Shown: in pieces, positions 25,583-33,099 of the stretch
Layout: each line of letters opens with the position of its first letter
Numbering within the stretch: the first letter of the stretch is position 1
Assembly (NCBI RefSeq): GCF_009908195.1
Contig: NZ_JAAAHS010000016.1
Span: 1-46,045 of the forward strand
DNA from: Streptomyces boluensis
Lineage (GTDB): Bacteria; Actinomycetota; Actinomycetes; Streptomycetales; Streptomycetaceae
Length of the DNA stretch: 46,045 bases
Direction: 5' to 3'
Program-made: the position numbers and the translations under genes
The notes under the pieces: model-generated
Databases searched by the model: none
Told to the model about the DNA's origin: nothing
Seen by the model: only the letters and a program-made list of their open reading frames with translations

Positions 25583-25761
25583 TTATCTACACGACCTTTC
25601 AACAATCGGTACCCGTCTCGCTGTTCCTAAAAGATATGAGCGGCTGTATCTACAGTTCAAGACGGGTTTATTGATGCATCACATGAGAGTTGTTCATGCA
25701 ATTCCACGGCGAAGGCCACGACGAAGGCCACGACGAAGGCCACGACGAAGGGAAGAGGGAA
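25583..25761. promoter_or_regulatory. divergent promoter region with small dyads
   Basis: This 179-base, relatively AT-rich gap separates the divergent flavoprotein and isochorismatase-like genes. It contains the dyad CTGTATCTACAG (25644-25655) and the 10-bp palindrome TGATGCATCA (25672-25681), both plausible LysR half-site arrangements. A repeat of GAAGGCCACGAC fills its right end. The LysR at 22.3 kb is the obvious candidate binder; this is inference. Confidence 0.5.
25711..25746 (+). repeat. three perfect 12-bp tandem repeats upstream of a start
   Basis: GAAGGCCACGAC is repeated three times exactly (25711-25722, 25723-25734, 25735-25746), followed by GAAGGGAAGAGGGAAATG, where the ribosome site and ATG of the isochorismatase-like gene lie. 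The repeat is in frame with the gene, and an upstream ATG at 25696 would read it as protein, but the strong GAGGGA before 25762 argues that it is untranslated leader. Confidence 0.9.
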
Positions 25762-26403
25762 ATGAGTAAGGATCAGCAGCCCGAGCGGGAGCAGGGCGGG
25801 CGGGAGCAGGGCGGGCGCCCGGCGCTGCTCGTACTGGACCTCATCAACGAGATCGTGCACCCCGACGGCAAGTACGCGGCGGACGGCTACTACGCCGAGG
25901 CCCGCGACCGGGGCGTCATCGAGCACACCGCCGAGGCCATCGCGCGGGCCCGCGCGGCGGGCATACCGGTGATCTATGTCGTGGTCGGGTTCAGCGACAA
26001 CTACGCGCAATGGCCCGCGAGTTCACCGGTCTTCGAGAAGGCCAAGGCCGACGAGCGGCTGCTGCTCGGCACCTGGGCGACACAGGTCCACGAGGCGCTC
26101 GCACCCGCGCCCGGGGAGCCGGTGGTCGCCAAGCACCGCATCAGCCCCTTCCACGGCACGAACCTCGAAGTCCTTCTGCGCACCCAGGAGATCGACACGC
26201 TGCTGCTCACCGGGGTCTCCACCGAACTGGTCGTACTGACCACGGCACAGGCCGCCCACGACCGCGACTACCGGGTACGGGTCCTCGAGGACGCGACGCT
26301 CGCCGGGGACGCGGAGATCCACGAGGCGGCGCTCAAGGTGCTTTCCCGTATCGCCACGGTCACGACGGTCGCGGACGCGCTGCCGCCGGCCACGCGTGAA
26401 TGA
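25762..26403 (+). CDS. isochorismatase-fold hydrolase without the usual cysteine
   Basis: A 213-residue isochorismatase-superfamily protein. The catalytic Asp is Asp26 in LLVLDLINEI and the Lys is Lys124 in VVAKHRISPFHG. The position of the nucleophilic Cys of the amidohydrolase members (GVxTxxCV) is Val157 in LTGVSTELVVLTTA. Members without this Cys include the vinyl-ether hydrolases such as PhzD, so amide hydrolysis by the classic mechanism is unlikely. AAGAGGGAA precedes ATG 25762. It overlaps the spacer of the aminotransferase gene by only 38 bases, so the two form an operon. The substrate is unknown. Confidence 0.85.
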   Translation: MSKDQQPEREQGGREQGGRPALLVLDLINEIVHPDGKYAADGYYAEARDRGVIEHTAEAIARARAAGIPVIYVVVGFSDNYAQWPASSPVFEKAKADERLLLGTWATQVHEALAPAPGEPVVAKHRISPFHGTNLEVLLRTQEIDTLLLTGVSTELVVLTTAQAAHDRDYRVRVLEDATLAGDAEIHEAALKVLSRIATVTTVADALPPATRE

Positions 26404-26441
26404 TCGTCAACTCACGTATCAGAGAAGGGAGTCGGAGGAAA

Positions 26442-27635
26442 ATGGGTAGGGGCATGAGCAACCGGGCAGCGTCCCGTTTCAGCACCGTGGGGGCGTCGGC
26501 GACGTACGCCGTCTTCGACCTGGTCGCGGAGCTGCGCGCGCAGGGCGTGGAGGTGTTCGACCTGGGCGGCGGCGAACCGGACTTCGACACGCCGGAGCAT
26601 GTCGTGGACGAGGCGGTGGGCGCGCTGCGTGAAGGGTTCACGCACTACACCCCGAGCCGCGGTGTGCCCGCGCTCCTGGAGGCCATCGCCCAGAAGCTCG
26701 CCAAGGACAACGGCGTCATGGCCGACCCGGCGAGCGACATCGTCGTCACCCCGTCCGCGAAGCACGCGCTGTTCGCCGCGCTGCTCACGGTCCTGGACCC
26801 CGGCGACGAACTCCTGGTCCCGACCCCGAGCTGGGTCAGCTATACGGCGATGGCGCGGCTGATCGGCGCGCGTCCGGTGCAGGTGGCGCTCGACGGCGGC
26901 AACGGTTTCCGGATCACCCGCGAGCTCCTGGAAGCCCACGTCACCCCCCGTACCAAAGCACTCCTGGTGAACTCCCCCAACAACCCCACCGGCCGGGCCC
27001 TGACCGCCGAAGAGGCGCGCGTCATCAGCCAGTTCGCGGTCGAGCACGACGTACTGCTGATCGCCGACGAGATCTACGAGAAGATCCTGTACGACGGCAC
27101 GGAACACCGCAGCCTCGCCGCCCTCCCCAGCTGCGCCGACCGCACGATCACGGTGAACGGCTTCTCCAAGGGCTACGCGATGACCGGCTGGCGCCTGGGC
27201 TACGCGGCCGGCCCCACCGACCTCATGACCGAACTTCTCAAGGTCGCGCAGCACACGGTGGGTTGCACGGGTTCGTTCGTGCAGCGCGGCGGCATCGCGG
27301 CACTCACGGGCCCACAGGACCCGGTCGAGGAGATGACCCGCCAGTACGCGACCCGCCGCGACCTGGTGGTGGACGGCCTCAACTCCCTGCCGGGGGTGAC
27401 CTGTTCACCCCCGGACGGCGCGTTCTACGCCTTCGCCGACATCCGCGGCACGGGCTTCACCGACTCGTCGTCGTTCGCCCAGTGGGTCCTGAAGGAGACG
27501 GGGGTCGCCCTGATGCCGGGCTCGGCGTTCGGGCCGGGGGGTGAGGGGTACGTTCGGTTGTCGTTCGCTACGTCGGCGGAGGTTCTTGGGACGGCTCTTG
27601 AGCGGGTGGGGGTGGCTTTGGGCGGTCGTCCTTAG
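26442..27635 (+). CDS. class I PLP-dependent aminotransferase
   Basis: A 397-residue fold-type I aminotransferase of the aspartate aminotransferase group. Motifs are LGGGEPDFDTPEHV, VNSPNNPTGRALT (about 176-188), LIADEIYEKI, and the PLP lysine Lys243 in NGFSKGYAMTGWRLGY. ATG 26442 has GGAGG close upstream; ATG 26454 (MSNRAASRF) is the alternative start. The stop codon TAG at 27633-27635 contains the first two bases of a truncated insertion-sequence end, so the natural C-terminus may have been slightly altered. It could aminate the 2-oxo acid produced after the LeuCD step or act on a semialdehyde; both are conjecture. Confidence 0.9.
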   Translation: MGRGMSNRAASRFSTVGASATYAVFDLVAELRAQGVEVFDLGGGEPDFDTPEHVVDEAVGALREGFTHYTPSRGVPALLEAIAQKLAKDNGVMADPASDIVVTPSAKHALFAALLTVLDPGDELLVPTPSWVSYTAMARLIGARPVQVALDGGNGFRITRELLEAHVTPRTKALLVNSPNNPTGRALTAEEARVISQFAVEHDVLLIADEIYEKILYDGTEHRSLAALPSCADRTITVNGFSKGYAMTGWRLGYAAGPTDLMTELLKVAQHTVGCTGSFVQRGGIAALTGPQDPVEEMTRQYATRRDLVVDGLNSLPGVTCSPPDGAFYAFADIRGTGFTDSSSFAQWVLKETGVALMPGSAFGPGGEGYVRLSFATSAEVLGTALERVGVALGGRP

Positions 27636-27845
27636 ACGCCATTTCGTTTGGTGTGATCTTGCGGCAGTCTGGTGTGGTGACGACTGGGCTTGTGCAGCGG
27701 ATGGTGCCGGACGGCTTGTGGGAGTTGTTCGAACGCGTGGTGCCGCCGGCGCCGGAACGTCCTCAGGGCGGTGGCCGGCGTCGGCATGGGGATCGGGAGG
27801 TGCTGGCTGCGATCATCTTCGTGGCCACCTCTGGGTGCACCTGGA
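27634..27845 (+). mobile_element. truncated IS end, inverted copy of the IS at 28.4-29.3 kb
   Basis: This 212-bp segment is the reverse complement of 29092-29303. It starts at the terminal AGACGCC and encodes the same N-terminal transposase peptide (MILRQSGVVTTGLVQRMVPD onward) until the identity breaks after CACCTGGA. It abuts the aminotransferase gene and supplies part of its stop codon. The apparent identity of the two copies points to a recent event. Confidence 0.93.
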
Positions 27846-27875
27846 TGGCGGGCTGGACGCGCCGGGCGGCTTCCG

Positions 27876-28283
27876 CTACTTGCGGCTGAGGGTTTGGTCG
27901 TCCCCGCTATCAGGATCTCCCACGCTGCGCCGCATCTTCGGATGCGCCTTCGAGCCGCCGAATTCCCACGGGTTGCCGTCGCAGACGGTGGTCCACACCT
28001 TCTCCGCTTCCTTGTCGTCGGGATACGCGCCCCACTCGCCGGTGCCGCTGCACTCCGACACCTTGTCGCCGTCGTTATTGAACTCGGCAAGGTTGGTTAC
28101 GACGACGGTGCCGTCGTCCTTGAAGAGCAGGGTCCCGGTATCGCCCTCGGTCCAGGTGCCTACGATGTCGGCCCGAGCCAGTGTCTGTGGCTGCCATATG
28201 CACCCCGTGGCCAGCGTCAACACCGCGACCGCCAAGACCACTCCACGCAACCCCGCAGCGACTCGCCCTCGTTCATCACGCAT
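27876..28283 (-). CDS. small secreted lipoprotein, hypothetical
   Basis: A 135-residue protein with an N-terminal signal of lipoprotein type: basic start MRDERGRVAAGLRG, hydrophobic VVLAVAVLTLA and lipobox TLATGC with Cys28. The mature part contains IVGTWTEGDTGTLLFKDDGTVVVTNL, a pattern common in small Streptomyces lipoproteins, and KVWTTVCDGNPWEFGG. It is trapped between the truncated IS end and the intact IS, which read toward it from both sides. An 18-bp palindrome lies about 75 bases upstream of its start. Function unknown. Confidence 0.72.
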   Translation of the reverse strand: MRDERGRVAAGLRGVVLAVAVLTLATGCIWQPQTLARADIVGTWTEGDTGTLLFKDDGTVVVTNLAEFNNDGDKVSECSGTGEWGAYPDDKEAEKVWTTVCDGNPWEFGGSKAHPKMRRSVGDPDSGDDQTLSRK

Positions 28284-28355
28284 GACTCCCCCTTGCGTAC
28301 GTCAAACCCCGGTTGCTTCGCACACCAGATCGTCAAGCGCTCACGCTGCCACGAA

Positions 28356-28373
28356 AGTTGAACATGTTCAACT
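28356..28373. promoter_or_regulatory. perfect 18-bp palindrome upstream of the lipoprotein gene
   Basis: AGTTGAACATGTTCAACT is a perfect dyad located 73-90 bases upstream of the lipoprotein start, in its likely promoter. The core GAAC-AT-GTTC has a two-base centre, unlike the four-base centre of the actinobacterial LexA box, so a different dimeric repressor is more likely. Confidence 0.6.
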
Positions 28374-28441
28374 CTGCTCGGTGCGCACTGGCAGCCCCGC
28401 TCCACACCGCATTGAGCGGTACACCTTGGCCGCTCGCCGTA

Positions 28442-29303
28442 AGACGCCATTTCATTTGATGATGCGGCGGTAGCAGATCAGGGTGCTGGCGATGCCGACG
28501 AAGGCGAGGAAGTGCTCAGGCTTGCGTTCGTAGCGGCGGTGCAGGCGTCGGCATCCGTTCAGCCAGGACATCGTTCGCTCGACCACCCAGCGGTGCCGGC
28601 CCAGTCGATCGGAGGCTTCGATTCCGCGCCGCGCGATGCGGGGCACGATCTGTCGTCGTCGCAGCCAGTTGCGCAGGTGGTCGTAGTCGTAGCCCTTGTC
28701 GCCGTGGAGCTTAGCGGGGCGGCGGCGACGGGGGCCGAAGCGGGAGCGGATCGGTGGTATCCCTCGCATCAGCGGGATCAGGGCTTGGCTGTCGTGGTCG
28801 TTGGCGGCCGAGATGCCTATCGAGATGGGCAGGCCGTTGCGGTCGACGATCAGGTGGATTTTCGATCCTGGCTTGCCACGATCGGTCGGATTCGGTCCCG
28901 TCAACGGCCCCCTTTGAGGGCCCTGACGCTCACGGAATCGATCGCGCACCTCGACCAGTCCAACTCGCCGCGGGCGCCGAGTTCATCCAGGACCAGACGG
29001 TGCAGCTTGGCCCACACCCGGGCCTGCGACCACTCCGTGAAGCGCCGGAACGCCGTCACTCCGGAGGGGCCGAAGCCGGGCGGGAGCTGGTTCCAGGTGC
29101 ACCCAGAGGTGGCCACGAAGATGATCGCAGCCAGCACCTCCCGATCCCCATGCCGACGCCGGCCACCGCCCTGAGGACGTTCCGGCGCCGGCGGCACCAC
29201 GCGTTCGAACAACTCCCACAAGCCGTCCGGCACCATCCGCTGCACAAGCCCAGTCGTCACCACACCAGACTGCCGCAAGATCACACCAAACGAAATGGCG
29301 TCT
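28442..29303 (-). mobile_element. intact IS5-type insertion sequence (IS427-like)
   Basis: An 862-bp element bounded by inverted ends beginning AGACGCCATTTC on both sides and flanked by a TA dinucleotide at 28440-28441 and 29304-29305, a likely target duplication. It contains one transposase split over two overlapping frames on the minus strand, as in the IS427 group of IS5. A 212-bp inverted piece of the same element lies at 27634-27845. Confidence 0.88.
28452..29284 (-). CDS. two-frame IS5-family transposase (programmed frameshift likely)
   Basis: The first frame (29284 down to 28901) encodes 127 residues with the DUF4096-like N-terminal region and CAIDSVSVRALKGGR; it stops just after the first catalytic Asp region. 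The second frame (about 28949 down to 28452) continues with GPLTGPNPTDRGKPGSKIHL, the second Asp region HGDKGYDYDHLRNWL and the Glu region RRWVVERTMSWLNGCRRL in two parts. The junction has the slippery run CTCAAAGGGGGC, where a -1 shift joins the frames into one DDE protein of about 275 residues. Neither half is damaged otherwise, so the element may be active. Confidence 0.85.
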
Positions 29304-29455
29304 TAGGGGATGACCACCCCCTCGGCCGTCACCCCCGCGCCGGCACTTGCAGGATGCGCGTGGCGGCGCGCATATTGCTGGCGGACTCACCACGCCTGCA
29401 TGCCAGTTGAGGTCCGGGTCCACGACCGAACGATCGACCGCACGGGGGACGTGGG

Positions 29456-29869
29456 ATGCGCAAGGGCACCAAGGCAGCGGCATGGCTCAGCGGCGGGGCA
29501 GCCCTCGCGCTCTTCGCCGGCGCCGGCGGGCTGGGCATGATCCAGGACCTCATCGTGCCGGACAAGAAGGCGTGCGAACTGGCTTGGACCGCCGACGGAC
29601 TGCTCCACAAGGCATCGCATCCTGACGATGAAGCCACCGTCTACTACGCCCACGCGAGCGAGATGCGTGCAGCGGCGAAGGTGACCGACGACCGGCCTCT
29701 GCGGGCCGCTCTCCTTACCGACGCCGACATTTCCGCACGCTTCGCCAGGGCATTGAGCGAGGACAGGCTCACGGACCGGCCGAAGGACGACCCTGACAAG
29801 GCGATCAAGTCTCGGCGGATCTGGCAGAAGCACTGCTCCGACTACTACGTGACCCGGGCGGTGACCTGA
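29456..29869 (+). CDS. hypothetical protein with N-terminal membrane/signal segment
   Basis: A 137-residue protein. The start MRKGTKAAAWLSGGAALALF gives a basic end followed by a hydrophobic run to about residue 28, suggesting a signal anchor or Sec signal without lipobox. The mature part is charged and helical and has two cysteines (KKACELAWTADGLL and WQKHCSDYYVTR) that could form a disulfide. It converges on the methyltransferase gene. I do not recognise a family. Confidence 0.6.
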   Translation: MRKGTKAAAWLSGGAALALFAGAGGLGMIQDLIVPDKKACELAWTADGLLHKASHPDDEATVYYAHASEMRAAAKVTDDRPLRAALLTDADISARFARALSEDRLTDRPKDDPDKAIKSRRIWQKHCSDYYVTRAVT

Positions 29870-29902
29870 TCCGTGTGCGGTCTTCGCCTCGGGCACCGCC
29901 GC

Positions 29903-31078
29903 CTACAGGGCCCACCTGTGGACGGCACCGCCGGGCGCTGCGTACCTGACCTCTTGCGCGTCCGGAGTGGCTTCGATGGTGAACCACTCGCGGCGGGGCC
30001 GGTTGAGCTGTTCCCACAGTCGGTGGGCGGCTGCGATCGGCCGCCACAGGTCGCGGGGTCCGGTCGACGTGACCGTCGGTGGTCCCTGGGGCATGTCGGC
30101 GATGCGGGTCGTCGAGCCGTCGGACGGGTCGTACAACGTCGTGACGTGCAGGCCGTCAGCACTCGTCCCGTAGGTGCGTACGACATCCGGGGGCAGGTGG
30201 AGCTGCGCGAAGAACGAGAACGTCCAGTCGTCCAGTACGCGCGCCGACAACTCGCCGTCTCCACACGGGCCTTCCGGGACGACGGAGACCTGTGCGGGCG
30301 TCTCCGAGCCGCTCCTGAGCGGCATGAACGCTGCGGGGGTGTGCAGGACGTACCCGGCAGCGGAGCCATCGGGGAGCTTGGTGAGCCTGGCCACCATCCC
30401 ACCGGCGAGCGTGCCCTTGATCGGTACGACCATGATGCCGCCGGGACGCAGCCGGGCCAGCCATGCGGGCGGAACGCGGCACACGGAGGCGGTGGCGATG
30501 ATGCGGTCGTACGTCGCGTCCGCCGGGAAGTCCCGGGCGCCGTCGCCGTGGATGACGAGCGGGTCGAAGCCGACGGCGTACAATCGCGGCCGGGCCCTGG
30601 CAGTCAGAGATGCCGTCCGGTCGACGGTGGTGACGTGCTTGTCCCCGGCGAGGAAGCACAGCGCGGCGGCGTTGTAGCCGGTGCCGGTGCCGGCCTCGAA
30701 CACATCGTGCCCCTCGTGCACGTCGAGGGCGTCGAGCATGTCCGCCATGAGGCTCGGCGCCGTCGAGGACGACGTGGGAACACCGGTCAGGCCCTCGGGG
30801 GCCGCGTCCTCGGCGTGCACGCCGTCCACTTCGGTGATGAGGGAGTCGTCCGCGTACACGGCGTCGAGCCAGGCCTCCGCGTGGCCGTCGGTGCTGGACC
30901 ATGGGATGAACCGGTCGCCGTCGCGGCGGTAGAACACCGGCACGAAGAGGTGGCGGGGGACGTTGAGGAAGGCGCCCGCCAGGCGCGAGGACAGCACCAC
31001 GCTTCCGCGCTCGATCTGCTGGGTGAGGGCGACGCGAGCGGCGAGAGTGCGCTGTCCGTCGTCGAGGATGTTCGTCAC
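29903..31078 (-). CDS. tgmC: PIMT-like methyltransferase of an ATP-grasp RiPP system
   Basis: A 391-residue protein-L-isoaspartate-O-methyltransferase-like enzyme. SSSTAPSLMADML and the SAM motif VFEAGTGTGYNAA (126-138) are followed by VTTVDRTASLTARAR and PAWLARLRPGGIMVVPIKG. The long C-terminal extension of about 170 residues is typical of the RiPP-associated group. GTG 31078 overlaps the ATP-grasp stop (GTGA), so the 110-odd residues of open frame further upstream are shadow of the ligase gene. In graspetide systems such as fuscimiditide this enzyme methylates Asp so that an aspartimide forms; that role is transferred by homology. Confidence 0.9.
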   Translation of the reverse strand: MTNILDDGQRTLAARVALTQQIERGSVVLSSRLAGAFLNVPRHLFVPVFYRRDGDRFIPWSSTDGHAEAWLDAVYADDSLITEVDGVHAEDAAPEGLTGVPTSSSTAPSLMADMLDALDVHEGHDVFEAGTGTGYNAAALCFLAGDKHVTTVDRTASLTARARPRLYAVGFDPLVIHGDGARDFPADATYDRIIATASVCRVPPAWLARLRPGGIMVVPIKGTLAGGMVARLTKLPDGSAAGYVLHTPAAFMPLRSGSETPAQVSVVPEGPCGDGELSARVLDDWTFSFFAQLHLPPDVVRTYGTSADGLHVTTLYDPSDGSTTRIADMPQGPPTVTSTGPRDLWRPIAAAHRLWEQLNRPRREWFTIEATPDAQEVRYAAPGGAVHRWAL

Positions 31079-32055
31079 GAGCCGGTTCCTTCCAGGTAGT
31101 CGCAGATCGCGGCCGTGATGGGCAGTCCGGTCGCCTGCTCGATGAACCCGTACTGTCCGCTCGGGTTCACTTCCAGAAACCGCCAGGCCCCGTCCGGGGT
31201 CACCACGAAGTCGAAGGCGCCGTACGGGAGTCCGAGACAGTCGAGCACGCGCAGGACTCCGGCCGCCACGTCGGCGGGCGGTTCGCAGATCTTGTACGTG
31301 TGGCTGTCGTAGTCGCTGCGCCAGTCGATGTGACCGGCGTCGGAGTCGGCATGGATCTCGGCGGCGAAGATCCTGCCGTCGACGGCGGTCTGCCGGACCT
31401 CGTGTGCTTTGGGCACCCACTCCTGGAAGAGGTGGGCCGTGGTCGCGATGTCCGGGTGTGACAGGTCATCGGGATCGACGACGTTCGCGTACACGGCGAC
31501 GGTCTGTCCGTGCACGGTGCCACGCACGTGAAAGAACGGCTTGTACACGACGGGTCCGCCGGTTCCGGCTGCGAAGTCCCTTGCCGCATCAGGGTCGTTG
31601 GTGATCAGCGTTCGGGGGACGCTCAGCCCCGCCTCGGCGGCGATACGGAGCTGCAGCGGCTTGTACTCGGCATCGGCCGCCTTCCCCGGCGGGGGCAGCC
31701 AGCGGCACGGCAGGGCCGACAGCAGACCGCCGAAGCCCCAACGGGCCTCGGTCTCGGCGACTTTACGCGCCTGGGAGGACATGCCCTGCGGAAACCTCGG
31801 GCGGGTGGGGCGGCGGTAGTAGACGGAACGGACCGACGCGATGTCGAGGGTGCGGCGGTCGTTCTTCAGCGTGCCGTGCCAGCGGTTCCCGCTGAGATTC
31901 CCACTGAGGTTCGCGGCGAGTGTGAGGCTCAGCGGGAACTCGGCCATGTCCGCCCGGAAGACGGGCACGGCACGCCGGTCCAGTTCCTCGACCACCAGAT
32001 CACAGGTCGGGTCGAACCGGCCCGCGAGGATGAGAACCTGTCCGGCGTCCGTCAT
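31075..32055 (-). CDS. tgmB: ATP-grasp RiPP ligase
   Basis: A 326-residue ATP-grasp enzyme of the RiPP maturase group (MvdC/MvdD/TgmB-like). Visible parts are VLILAGRFDPTCDLVVEEL at the N-terminus, the nucleotide-binding GPVVYKPFFHVRG, the QEWVPKAHEVRQTAVDG linker and the C-terminal metal-binding RFLEVNPSGQYGFIEQATG. Such ligases form ester or amide side-chain crosslinks between Thr/Ser/Lys and Asp/Glu of a precursor. The ATG at 32055 overlaps the precursor stop by one base, coupling the two. Confidence 0.93.
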   Translation of the reverse strand: MTDAGQVLILAGRFDPTCDLVVEELDRRAVPVFRADMAEFPLSLTLAANLSGNLSGNRWHGTLKNDRRTLDIASVRSVYYRRPTRPRFPQGMSSQARKVAETEARWGFGGLLSALPCRWLPPPGKAADAEYKPLQLRIAAEAGLSVPRTLITNDPDAARDFAAGTGGPVVYKPFFHVRGTVHGQTVAVYANVVDPDDLSHPDIATTAHLFQEWVPKAHEVRQTAVDGRIFAAEIHADSDAGHIDWRSDYDSHTYKICEPPADVAAGVLRVLDCLGLPYGAFDFVVTPDGAWRFLEVNPSGQYGFIEQATGLPITAAICDYLEGTGS

Positions 32056-32393
32056 CAGTCGTCACTCGGCCCGGGGTCGTCCGGAGCGTCCATCTGGCCC
32101 GTCGGCGCCGTCGGCCCGTACGTCTTCGGCGGGTTCTTGGTCATGTAGACGCCGGGCGGCAGGCCCTCGTACGTGCCCCTCTGGGTGTCCTCGTCGTAGG
32201 CGACATCGCACGGCAGGATGCCGCCCGTCGTAGGGGCCGGTACGAGGAAGCGGAACGCGAACGGGGACGGCCCGTCGCCTTCGGACAGCTCCGGCAGGAG
32301 TGCGGGGCCGTCGGTGCTCAGCGGCAACCGCAGCTCCGGTACGTCGAGCGCGACACCTGTGGGGCGACGCTCAGCGATCTGTGAGGGAGGCAT
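32055..32393 (-). CDS. tgmA: putative ATP-grasp-modified RiPP precursor
   Basis: A 112-residue precursor directly upstream of and coupled to the ATP-grasp gene. The leader contains PSPFAFRFLVPAP (residues 43-55), resembling the conserved P-F-x-x-R-F segment of ATP-grasp target peptides. The C-terminal region from about residue 80 is rich in potential crosslink donors and acceptors: Tyr83, Thr85, Lys86, Lys90, Thr91, Thr95, Thr98, then Asp102, Asp105, Asp106, Asp111 and Asp112, with many Pro and Gly. No protease site is obvious. The precursor start overlaps the upstream hypothetical gene by 23 bases. Confidence 0.85.
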   Translation of the reverse strand: MPPSQIAERRPTGVALDVPELRLPLSTDGPALLPELSEGDGPSPFAFRFLVPAPTTGGILPCDVAYDEDTQRGTYEGLPPGVYMTKNPPKTYGPTAPTGQMDAPDDPGPSDD

Positions 32394-32721
32394 TGTTTTC
32401 CCTTTCTCGGTCGTTGGGAAGTGCTCGTTCTTCGTCGGGTTCGGGCAAGCGGTCGCCCCGGCTCTCCGCGACCCGCAGTGCGTCGCTCAGGGCTTCGGTC
32501 ATCCGGGCGAGCAGGAAGTGGAGTTGGTCCGGTGTGGCCTTGCGGTCGGCGAGCAGGTCGGCGGCGTGGTCCAACAGGTCGCTGCCCATGGCGAGTTGGA
32601 TGCTCTCGATGTTGTCGGCGACCTTGTTCACGTAGCTGTCGGCGTCGTCACTCGTGAGGAAGCACGGCTTGCCGTCAGGGGTCGCCCACGGCAGGAGCCG
32701 CACCATGCCCGATGCGGTCAC
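32371..32721 (-). CDS. small hypothetical protein of the RiPP operon
   Basis: A 116-residue, mostly helical protein (MVRLLPWATPDGKPCFLTSD region, then SYVNKVADNIESIQLAMGSDL and LHFLLARMTEALSDALRVAES). GTG 32721 overlaps the previous stop (GTGA), and its end overlaps the RiPP precursor start, so it is part of the coupled set. No catalytic motif is visible; a single cysteine follows the Trp-rich start. A scaffold, recognition or immunity role is possible. I know of no assigned function. Confidence 0.75.
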   Translation of the reverse strand: MTASGMVRLLPWATPDGKPCFLTSDDADSYVNKVADNIESIQLAMGSDLLDHAADLLADRKATPDQLHFLLARMTEALSDALRVAESRGDRLPEPDEERALPNDRERENNASLTDR

Positions 32722-33026
32722 CAGGCCACCTCCACACCGTGAATCCGGCGCGGCCCGAGGTCGACGCCGTGCACCGCGAACCACAACGCCCTTCGCCGCG
32801 CGCGCTGTTGCCGTACCTTCATCCGCTGCTCATGGGCGATGAGGTACGGGCGGACGAGCGGGGTGTCCTCACCCCGGAGCGCGGGTGCGCACCGCGTCGG
32901 CGCGGTCGGAACGTGCGCGCCGAGCGTGGCGGAGCGCGCCGCGGCGGCGATGGACCGATGCCGGCCCTTGGCGGGCCACAGCAGCCGTAAGAGCGGCAGG
33001 AACAACTGCGCGATAACGTGTGTCAC
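32718..33026 (-). CDS. small basic protein of the RiPP operon
   Basis: A 102-residue protein starting at GTG 33026, with AGGAGG eight bases upstream. The N-terminus VTHVIAQLFLPLLRLLWPAK is a strongly hydrophobic or amphipathic helix, followed by an Arg/Ala-rich region with RPYLIAHEQRMKVRQQRARR. It could attach to the membrane. It is coupled to the next gene by a GTGA overlap, placing it in the ATP-grasp RiPP operon. Function unknown. Confidence 0.7.
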   Translation of the reverse strand: MTHVIAQLFLPLLRLLWPAKGRHRSIAAAARSATLGAHVPTAPTRCAPALRGEDTPLVRPYLIAHEQRMKVRQQRARRRALWFAVHGVDLGPRRIHGVEVAW

Positions 33027-33099
33027 GTCGTCAACCTCCTGGGGTTGATGGCCACGCCCCCGGACCGTTCGCGCGGTCGCGGGGGTCTTCTCATGTTCT

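Noticed and set aside
23204..25630. An 808-codon open frame on the plus strand opposite the flavoprotein and cupin genes
   Set aside because: It is antisense to two genes with clear motifs, and its translation is Gly/Val/Asp/Arg-rich without any family signature, as expected for a shadow frame in GC-rich DNA.
28356..28373. SOS (LexA) box
   Set aside because: GAAC and GTTC are separated by two bases, whereas the actinobacterial LexA box has four between them.
31079..31420. N-terminal extension of the RiPP methyltransferase
   Set aside because: The open frame continues upstream, but it lies over the ATP-grasp gene and is Arg-rich; GTG 31078 overlapping the ligase stop is a better start.
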